Positions 51,094-57,251 of a stretch of 64,000 nt of DNA are shown here, piece after piece. The translations under genes and the position numbers were made by a program. The stretch lies in assembly GCF_014466985.1 (NCBI RefSeq), contig NZ_AP022827.1, positions 38,673-102,672 on the forward strand. The letters are read 5' to 3'. The notes below the pieces were generated by a model, which did not search any database, was not told the DNA's origin, and saw only the letters and a list, made by a program, of their open reading frames with translations. Source of the stretch: Nitrosophilus labii. GTDB lineage: Bacteria; Campylobacterota; Campylobacteria; Campylobacterales; Nitratiruptoraceae. Positions within the stretch are counted from its first letter, which is position 1. Every line of letters starts with the position of its first letter.

Positions 51094-51927
51094 ATGAGAA
51101 AAGAGCAACTAACTTTGTTTGATATTCAAACAAAAATAGAAAATTCTACGTCTACCGTTGATGAGCTAAGAGTTCCTATTTTTGCGCCTGTATCAAAAAT
51201 TGTCAAAAATTCACGGACATATAAGGATTTTATAGAAAACAAAAATGTTCGTGTTGTAAAAACAAAATGGGGAACAGTAGAGATAAGAAATAGACTTCTG
51301 ACTGATACGCATAAATCTATAATTGATGTAATTCTAAGTGTACATAGAAAAACTAAACGTTTACCAGATGGCAGCATCGCTATATATTTTTCTTTATATG
51401 AAGCCTGGAAAATGTATCAAAATAGCAATAATGCAAAAAGTCGGAATTTTAAATGGTTCAAAGAAAAAATAGATGAGATAAGGGATACTGTTATAAAATA
51501 CAAAGATAACCATGGAAACGAATTTGACTTTAATATAATTTCGCATCAGGCTTACAGCGAAAAAGAGGATTTGTATGGAATTGTTTTTGACGCAAGATAT
51601 GTTAAATTCTATGAAAACGGTTTATCAGTCAATTACAAAAGAGAGGTAGCAAACCTTTTAGAGCTTGAAAGTCCTCTTCTAAGATCAATAATAAGATTTT
51701 TCTTTACACATAAACAACTTAACTTAAATATAATGGACCTACTTGAAACAATAGGCTTTCCAATGGAAAGCGATAGATCTATTAGATACGCAAAAAAAGA
51801 AGTAAAAGAAAACATTGATACTCTTGAAAAGTTTGGTATCCTGTATAACCCAAAAAATGAGACATTTTACTATCAAGGGTTGAATTCTGTAAAAATTTTA
51901 CCAGCTTGTATAAATGCTATTGAATAG
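51094..51927 (+). CDS. Plasmid replication initiator (Rep, winged-helix type)
   Basis: The 277-residue protein has the look of an iteron-binding initiator: two winged-helix-like halves (residues about 45-160 and 175-270), with LLRSIIRFFFTHKQLNLNIMDLLETIGF in the second. The call rests mainly on location: it follows a replicative helicase and is followed within 75 bases by an array of 22-bp iterons. A strong terminator comes just after its stop. Confidence 0.7.
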   Translation: MRKEQLTLFDIQTKIENSTSTVDELRVPIFAPVSKIVKNSRTYKDFIENKNVRVVKTKWGTVEIRNRLLTDTHKSIIDVILSVHRKTKRLPDGSIAIYFSLYEAWKMYQNSNNAKSRNFKWFKEKIDEIRDTVIKYKDNHGNEFDFNIISHQAYSEKEDLYGIVFDARYVKFYENGLSVNYKREVANLLELESPLLRSIIRFFFTHKQLNLNIMDLLETIGFPMESDRSIRYAKKEVKENIDTLEKFGILYNPKNETFYYQGLNSVKILPACINAIE

Positions 51928-51929
51928 AT

Positions 51930-51954
51930 GGGGCGGTTATAAAAAAACCGCCCC
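51930..51954 (+). terminator. Terminator after the replication initiator
   Basis: GGGGCGGTT and AACCGCCCC form a perfect 9-base stem around ATAAAAA, two bases after the rep stop. The stem is GC-rich in an AT-rich region; the U-run is short (TCTATA). It would end the long transcript from 40 kb. Confidence 0.7.
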
Positions 51955-52131
51955 TCTATAAGAACTATAATATCTATATAGTTCTATAAATATCTGCAAA
52001 ATAGCACAACCACGCTTCCGCAATAGCACAACCACGCTTCCGCAATAGCACAACCACGCTTCCGCAATAGCACAACCACGCTTCCGCAATAGCACAACCA
52101 CGCTTCCGTTTTCACTTTAAGAATCCGTGTT

Positions 52132-52154
52132 GTTTAGAATGTTTTCGACTATTT
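52132..52154. promoter_or_regulatory. Partial 23-bp element in the origin
   Basis: GTTTAGAA-TGTTT-TCGACTA-TTT keeps TTTAGAA-N5-TCGACTA, as read in the 16059 element. The outer bases are weaker. It lies between iteron groups. Confidence 0.45.
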
Positions 52155-52458
52155 TCTTAATCATCTTATATTTCTTTGTTTGTATTTCGCCATAAATAGG
52201 GGGGTTTTGCTAATTTTTTATTTAAGTTTACATAGCACAACCACGCTTCCGCAAAAAACTTAAATGGCTTAATGATGGGATTTGTAGGTGTTTTTTTTAT
52301 TTAAGTTTGGGAGTATGCTCTTAATATTTATGAGTTTAAGTTTACATAGCACAATCACGCTTCCGCAATAGCACGATACCCGTAATTATGGGCTTTTTTG
52401 CAACTTATTATTTTAAGTTTATGGTAAGTGGATTGTAAAAAGAATTAGATAGTTGTGG

Positions 52459-52481
52459 CTTTAGAATATTTTCGACTATAA
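52459..52481. promoter_or_regulatory. Second partial 23-bp element in the origin
   Basis: CTTTAGAA-TATTT-TCGACTA-TAA has the same core and overlaps a TATAAT box (CGACTATAATAG). It lies 30 bases before the last iteron. Confidence 0.45.
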
Positions 52482-52533
52482 TAGTGTAAAATGCTACAAA
52501 TATTTATATAAATAGCACAACCACGCTTCCGTA

Positions 52534-52689
52534 TTAAAAATATGGATCGAGTATATTTTTTGCTTTTTCTTTATTGAAGTGGATATATAAAGAAGCTGTT
52601 ATAAAAAAAACTATTGGTGAAGCTTCTATTATAAGCCCTTTTGTAATGGCAAATATAAGTACGGCAAGCATTAATAATATAAAAGGCAT
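52534..52689 (-). CDS. 51-residue membrane protein beside the origin
   Basis: A minus-strand ORF starts MPFILLMLAVLIFAITKG with an AAAGGA site six bases upstream. It has two hydrophobic segments (residues 2-20 and 25-36) and a charged tail (HFNKEKAKNILDPYF). It is divergent from the thermonuclease gene and its stop touches the last iteron. Function unknown; the ribosome site and clean topology argue that it is real. Confidence 0.55.
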   Translation of the reverse strand: MPFILLMLAVLIFAITKGLIIEASPIVFFITASLYIHFNKEKAKNILDPYF

Positions 52690-52741
52690 TGCTGTTCCTT
52701 TGATTGTTTTTTGTTATATTGTATCAAAAAAAGGAGTTGGT

Positions 52742-53266
52742 ATGTTTAAGAAAATTATGGTTTATTTAAGTATTATAACTTTTGGATTTGCAGATATAGG
52801 TATTTTGGAGAAAGTAGTAGATGGTGATACACTTAAACTATACAGCGAAGGAAAAAGAATAGTTTGTAGAATAGCTTTTATAGACACACCAGAGAGTAAG
52901 CTCAATAAAAAAGCTAAAAGAGATGCGAGTAAGTGTAAGGGCATTACCGCAAGCTCTATGGTTGAAGCTGGTAAGATTGCAACTGGTTTCGCAAAAAAGA
53001 TTTTTAAAAAAGGTAAAAAGTATAGTTTTAAAATTACAGGACAAGATCGTTATGGGCGATTTATATGTATTGTAGATACTCCTTATGGGATATACAATGA
53101 ACTGGCAGTAGAGAGCGGATATGCTGTTCCTTACTGGAGATACATAAAAAATTATTCCATAGAAAGAAAATTTAGAATTTTGTTAAAAGATGCAAAACAA
53201 CACAGAAGAGGTTTGTGGAGTAGTGCTTTGGGAATAAAGGTTATGCAGTGTCTTGAGGAGAGGTGA
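52742..53266 (+). CDS. Exported thermonuclease-family (SNase) protein
   Basis: The start at MFKKIMVYLS follows AAAAAAGGAG and gives a signal peptide ending near FGFA. The 174-residue protein has the staphylococcal nuclease fold motifs VVDGDTLKL, CRIAFIDTPES, GQDRYGRFI and GLWSS. The catalytic Arg/Asp/Glu pattern looks present. Related nucleases are frequent on conjugative plasmids. Its 3' end overlaps the convergent XRE gene. Confidence 0.85.
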   Translation: MFKKIMVYLSIITFGFADIGILEKVVDGDTLKLYSEGKRIVCRIAFIDTPESKLNKKAKRDASKCKGITASSMVEAGKIATGFAKKIFKKGKKYSFKITGQDRYGRFICIVDTPYGIYNELAVESGYAVPYWRYIKNYSIERKFRILLKDAKQHRRGLWSSALGIKVMQCLEER

Positions 53267-53498
53267 ATTTCTCTCCTTTACCGGTTCTTATCCATTCTAA
53301 ATTGATTTTAAATACTTCACATATATCATCGGCCAAATCAAGGCATAATCTTCTTTCCCCGATTTCAATTGCAGACAAAGATCTTTGAGATATAGGATGT
53401 ACTTTGCTTAAAATTTCAACAAATTCTTCTTGTGATAATCCAAGCTCCTTTCTTATTGCTCTTAATCGTTGCCCAAATATTTTGTTTTTTGGATTCAT
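53241..53498 (-). CDS. XRE-family repressor-like regulator
   Basis: The 85-residue protein is a single XRE helix-turn-helix domain: FGQRLRAIRKELGLSQEEFVEIL, then ISQRSLSAIEIGERRLCLDLADDI, ending with NLEWIRTGKGE typical of CI-like repressors. It is divergent from the 53596 operon, and a 23-bp operator lies 17 bases from its start. It is the leading candidate for the protein that binds this element across the plasmid. Confidence 0.82.
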   Translation of the reverse strand: MNPKNKIFGQRLRAIRKELGLSQEEFVEILSKVHPISQRSLSAIEIGERRLCLDLADDICEVFKINLEWIRTGKGEKFTSPQDTA

Positions 53499-53514
53499 TT
53501 CAAACCTTGATAAA

Positions 53515-53537
53515 TTTTAGTCGATTTTCTTCTAAAA
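53515..53537 (+). promoter_or_regulatory. 23-bp operator between divergent regulator genes
   Basis: TTTTAG-TCGATTTTCTT-CTAAAA lies between the XRE gene and the 53596 gene. TAAAAT at its right edge may serve as a -10 box. The minus-strand 16059 element is the same except for two outer bases. Confidence 0.65.
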
Positions 53538-53595
53538 TTTGATAATTTTTGATAAAATATTTTATCAATAATCTACAAAGGATAATTATATCAAA

Positions 53596-53805
53596 ATGAA
53601 GCACAAGGTAATTTTAGAGCTCGATAAGAGGGGCATTAAGCCTCGAAAAATTATTGAGAAATATGGACTTAGCTCAGCTGGTTTTTACGGAACGGTTGCT
53701 GGACTTAGGAAAGATAGGAAAACTATTAAGGCATTAAAAGAAGAAGGGCTTTTGGAGTATTTAATCGAAGAATTTGGCGATAAATATAAGGATTTTGCAG
53801 ATTGA
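53596..53805 (+). CDS. Small HTH-like regulator
   Basis: The 69-residue protein has a helix-turn-helix-like segment (KPRKIIEKYGLSSAGFYGTVAGLRK). The nearest AAAGGA lies 13 bases before the ATG, which is long. It is the first gene of the operon leading to the NusA-like and coupling proteins and overlaps the next start by one base. It may control this operon with the divergent XRE protein. Confidence 0.6.
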   Translation: MKHKVILELDKRGIKPRKIIEKYGLSSAGFYGTVAGLRKDRKTIKALKEEGLLEYLIEEFGDKYKDFAD

Positions 53806-54494
53806 TGACTGTTTTAGATCTGCTCAATGAAGTATCGAGAAGCTATGATGTAGATAGTTTCACTATTATGAAAATATTGAAAGAGACAATAAAAGAGGAT
53901 CTAAATCTGGGAGAGCTTATAGACTCTTTCGATGGTAAAAATTATACGATATATGAGTTGTATGTTAATAAAGATGGCAGCAGAAAGAAAAGAAAAGTTC
54001 ATATAACACAAAACAGACTTTTGAAAATAAGAGACAAGTTTTACAAGAATATGATCGATGCGTATGTAAGAGATAAGATAAAAACTATTAAAAATGATAT
54101 CGGAAAAGATAAAGTTATAAGGGGCAAGATAATTGATACAACAGATAAGGGTTTGTTGGTATTTACGAAATACGGGAATGCTTTTGCTCCTAAAAATTTA
54201 TTGAATCCAAAAGAGCTTAATGATGGAAAATATACAAAGGAAACAGAGTTGTATTTTCATGTCCATAAACTTAGTAAGAAAAAAGGGAGAGTGAATATTG
54301 TTCTTGATAGAGTATCAAAAAAATTGACCGAATATATAATTAGAGAAATAATTGGTAATGATTATAGGATATACGCAATTGAGAGAAAATTTGGTTATCG
54401 TACAAAAATTTATATAGGTAAAATGCCCAGCAAACAAGAGATTGAACTTGTAAGATTAAGTTTGGGTGAAAAAGTAATTTTTAAACAATTATAA
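53805..54494 (+). CDS. NusA-like protein (N-terminal, S1 and KH regions)
   Basis: ATG 53805 overlaps the previous TGA, in preference to the in-frame TTG at 53802. The 229-residue protein resembles a shortened NusA. A helical N-terminal domain (LDLLNEVSRSYDVDSFTIMKILKETI) is followed by an S1-like barrel (VIRGKIIDTTDKGLLVFTKYGNAFAP). A KH-like segment (VNIVLDRVSKKLTEYIIREIIG, YAIERKFGYRTKIYIG) parallels the NusA LSR..EVPEI..AREPG.R.KIAV block. It could modify transcription elongation of long tra operons. Confidence 0.6.
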   Translation: MTVLDLLNEVSRSYDVDSFTIMKILKETIKEDLNLGELIDSFDGKNYTIYELYVNKDGSRKKRKVHITQNRLLKIRDKFYKNMIDAYVRDKIKTIKNDIGKDKVIRGKIIDTTDKGLLVFTKYGNAFAPKNLLNPKELNDGKYTKETELYFHVHKLSKKKGRVNIVLDRVSKKLTEYIIREIIGNDYRIYAIERKFGYRTKIYIGKMPSKQEIELVRLSLGEKVIFKQL

Positions 54495-54506
54495 GGAGGT
54501 ATTTTA

Positions 54507-55322
54507 ATGCCAGGTAGTTATGGATCAGGTGGAAGCGGTGGGTATGGATCAGGTGGACGATTTGCGACACAAAATGTGGACCTTAAAACGAATAACGCAG
54601 CAGCAGCTGAAGGTTCTGCATATAAAAAACCGAAAAATATTCTAAATGCTCTTAGCGAAATCCAAAGATATTATGTATTGGAAAGCAGGGCATCAGAGGA
54701 TTTACCGAAAGAATATTTTACTATTGAACAAATCTGGGATTTTTTTAAAGTTGGATTTAAGAGCGGAATAGTAGAAGGATTGTTTTTTGTAACACTGTTA
54801 CCATTTTTACAAACAGTATATCCAAGCTTTAAAGTTTTCTTTTTTGGACAAAACATCACTTATAATGAGCAGCTTATATTCGATATAGGTTCATATTTGC
54901 CAATTCTTGCATCTACATTGTTTATGATTTTTTTATCAAAGTATTATGAAGGAGATTTAACAAAAAGAGCAATCTTTTCTTTTTTGAATGGTCGAAGTGC
55001 CACATTTATTTTAAAAGGTGTCGGGATTTATATGCTTTTTAATTACCTGCAAAAGCTATCTTATCAAGATCCTGATTTTATTTATACAATGATCGATTAC
55101 ACAAAATGGTTTGTGGATATATTTGTTGAAAACGGGGTCACGCCGGAAGCATTATATCAATATTACTATCGGTTTATAATTCCAGCACTTGACGATGCAG
55201 GCAAAGAGATACTTTTTTCAATGTTGCTGTTTGCATTTTTTCCTTATTTGACAATTTTCTATAAAGGATATTTGCGAAATAAGAGTAAATATACAGCAAA
55301 ACAAGAATATGAAAACTATTAA
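54507..55322 (+). CDS. Inner-membrane protein before the HD-GYP-like and coupling genes
   Basis: A strong AAGGAGG site precedes the ATG. The 271-residue protein has a Gly/Ser-rich N-terminus (GSYGSGGSGGYGSGG) and four or five hydrophobic segments from about residue 93 on. I do not recognise it. In its operon it precedes the HD-GYP-like gene and the second coupling protein, so it may be a membrane partner of the coupling machinery. Confidence 0.65.
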   Translation: MPGSYGSGGSGGYGSGGRFATQNVDLKTNNAAAAEGSAYKKPKNILNALSEIQRYYVLESRASEDLPKEYFTIEQIWDFFKVGFKSGIVEGLFFVTLLPFLQTVYPSFKVFFFGQNITYNEQLIFDIGSYLPILASTLFMIFLSKYYEGDLTKRAIFSFLNGRSATFILKGVGIYMLFNYLQKLSYQDPDFIYTMIDYTKWFVDIFVENGVTPEALYQYYYRFIIPALDDAGKEILFSMLLFAFFPYLTIFYKGYLRNKSKYTAKQEYENY

Positions 55323-55332
55323 AGGGAGAATT

Positions 55333-55893
55333 ATGGATTTTGAATATGAAAAAAAATTCCTCGATGACTTTGTTGCTATGTTAAAACTATACAAACCTTT
55401 CTTGTATCAGAAGATAAATGAAACTGGCATTATTGCTTCTTTGATAGGCAAAGAGTTTGGAATAGAAGAACCTGAGTATTATCTTGCGGGATATTATGCA
55501 AATTTAGGTTTGCTTGGGGTAGGAAACTATTTACAAAAACCCGGACATTTGAACGAGCAAGAAAAAGAGGTTGTTAAAAGACATCCTGTTCTATCTCATG
55601 AATATCTTGAGAAAAGAGGACTTGTAAAATGTGCAGATTTTGTTTACTATCATCATGAACTACCGGATGGCAGTGGATACTATAAAGAAACAAACTTTCC
55701 TAAGGAAGCCTCTTTTATAAATATTGCGGATGTATTTCAGGGATGTGTTTCACCGAGAAGTTATCGGCCACCTTTTACCTTTAGAGAAGCTCTTGAAACT
55801 ACAATGAAACCGTATAAAAATTATATTTTTCTACAAAAAGAAGAAGTTGATGCAATTGAAAAGATTTTAAAGGCATACTATGAAACTCTTTAG
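55333..55893 (+). CDS. Degenerate HD-GYP-like protein
   Basis: The start at MDFEYEKKFL follows GGGAG. The 186-residue protein aligns with HD-GYP domains: KPGHLNEQEKEVVKRHPVLSHEYL, YYHHELPDGSGYY, INIADVFQGCVSPRSYRPPFTFREALE. The metal-binding HD is replaced by AN (YYANLGLLG) and GYP by GYY. It is therefore probably not a phosphodiesterase but could still bind a nucleotide or protein partner. It overlaps the coupling protein gene by 14 bases. Confidence 0.75.
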   Translation: MDFEYEKKFLDDFVAMLKLYKPFLYQKINETGIIASLIGKEFGIEEPEYYLAGYYANLGLLGVGNYLQKPGHLNEQEKEVVKRHPVLSHEYLEKRGLVKCADFVYYHHELPDGSGYYKETNFPKEASFINIADVFQGCVSPRSYRPPFTFREALETTMKPYKNYIFLQKEEVDAIEKILKAYYETL

Positions 55894-57250
55894 CGGTTGT
55901 TGTAAAAAATTCGGTAAAAACAATCACAAAAATTATACTTTAATTGGGAAGGGATTTCGTATAGATGATTTTAAGCAAAAGGAACTTGTTGAAATCAAAT
56001 TGAATGATAGCAATAAAGTCAACCATATTTCAGTTTTTGGGGCACCTGGTGTAGGAAAAACAAGATTGCTTGAAAATATGGCAGAGCAGGATATTATCAA
56101 AGGTGATAATGTTATTGTCGTTGACCCCAAAGGAGATATTGATCTGTTTTGTAAGATTTTTCAGGTTGCCCAGACATACGGGCGAGAAAAAGAATTGCTT
56201 TTTTTATCCCCGATTTTTCCGAGTCTGTCTATTCATATCAATCCCCTGAGACATTACTATATGGAAGAAGAGATTATTTCCCATATTGTTGCTGGTGTAC
56301 CTACTGAAGATGAATTTTTTTATAATGTTTCCCTTGAGACAACTACTGCTATTGTAAAATCACTACTAATGATGAGAAAAGTTGCCGGTGAAAACAGACC
56401 GCTTAATTTTGATGAAGTTGCCAGATATGCACATTATCAAGGACTTAATTCCTTGCTCACCCAGATTAAAGGTATTAGAGGAATGGAGGAGAAAGACCGT
56501 ATACAAGAACTGATCAATCAGATCCTCTCTTCCCCTCAAGATTATTTTTCAAAAGTATCCTCAACGCTCAGAACAACTCTTACACAAATGACAACTGGTA
56601 ACACCGGAAAAATTATAGGAAATGTTAACAAAAATATTTTTATTGATCGATTAGAAAGAGGAGAAGGAGTTATTCTTTATATTCAAACGGGGTCGCTTTT
56701 AACAAGGCAGGTTTCAAGTGTTGTATCTAAAGTTGTAATTTCAATGATACAGAGTTCGGTTGGAAGATATTATGCATCTGGTAAAAAATTTGATCGCAGG
56801 TTAAATATTTATATCGATGAAATGGCATCATCAGTATATCGTGGCATTGAAACATTATATGCGCAAGGAAGAGGGGCAAATGTATCTATAACAGGTATTA
56901 CGCAGTCGATGGCTGATATTGTAGCGGAGATTGGACGAGATAGAGCAAATCGTCTTTTTGACCTTACCAGTACTAAGATTGTAATGAGGCTAAACGAACA
57001 AAATAGTGCAGAATTAATTGCAAGGTATGGCGGAACAAGAAAAGGATATTCGCCGATCCTGTCTCTCAATGGGGGGATAACTACAAGAGAAGTGGAAGAG
57101 GTGAATATAAAACCGGAAGATGTAAACAGATTGCAAAAAAGAGAGTTTTATTATTTTGGATTTGAAGGTGAATACAAAGGAAAAACAGCACCGGTCCGCA
57201 AAGCCGAATATGTTATTCAATTTCCGGATATCACAAGTAAAGAGGGATAA
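55880..57250 (+). CDS. traD: TraD-type coupling protein ATPase
   Basis: The 456-residue protein contains Walker A GAPGVGKT at residues 54-61, the DPKGDIDL motif, and Walker B NIYIDEMASSV near residue 313. It also has the arginine-rich GRGANVSITGITQSMADI block of TraD/TraG-type coupling proteins. No clear N-terminal membrane helix is visible, so the upstream membrane protein may anchor it. It is unrelated in detail to the ATPase at 4992-6275, so the plasmid has two coupling proteins. The HD-GGDEF gene starts one base after its stop. Confidence 0.85.
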   Translation: MKLFSGCCKKFGKNNHKNYTLIGKGFRIDDFKQKELVEIKLNDSNKVNHISVFGAPGVGKTRLLENMAEQDIIKGDNVIVVDPKGDIDLFCKIFQVAQTYGREKELLFLSPIFPSLSIHINPLRHYYMEEEIISHIVAGVPTEDEFFYNVSLETTTAIVKSLLMMRKVAGENRPLNFDEVARYAHYQGLNSLLTQIKGIRGMEEKDRIQELINQILSSPQDYFSKVSSTLRTTLTQMTTGNTGKIIGNVNKNIFIDRLERGEGVILYIQTGSLLTRQVSSVVSKVVISMIQSSVGRYYASGKKFDRRLNIYIDEMASSVYRGIETLYAQGRGANVSITGITQSMADIVAEIGRDRANRLFDLTSTKIVMRLNEQNSAELIARYGGTRKGYSPILSLNGGITTREVEEVNIKPEDVNRLQKREFYYFGFEGEYKGKTAPVRKAEYVIQFPDITSKEG

Positions 57251-57251
57251 A

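Larger units (their letters stand above)
52000..52532 (+). repeat. oriV: Iteron array, probable origin of replication (oriV)
   Basis: Eight copies of a 22-base unit with core GCACAACCACGCTTCCGC are present. Five are in uninterrupted tandem (52000-52109) and three are singles at about 52232, 52346 (one mismatch) and 52511; a half copy starts at 52367. Spacers are very AT-rich. The position after rep and helicase genes is classical for iteron-controlled theta plasmids. Confidence 0.88.

Noticed and set aside
52000..52109. Tandem 22-base repeats resembling a CRISPR array
   Set aside because: The units abut without spacers, no cas genes are near, and rep and helicase genes are adjacent, so iterons explain them.
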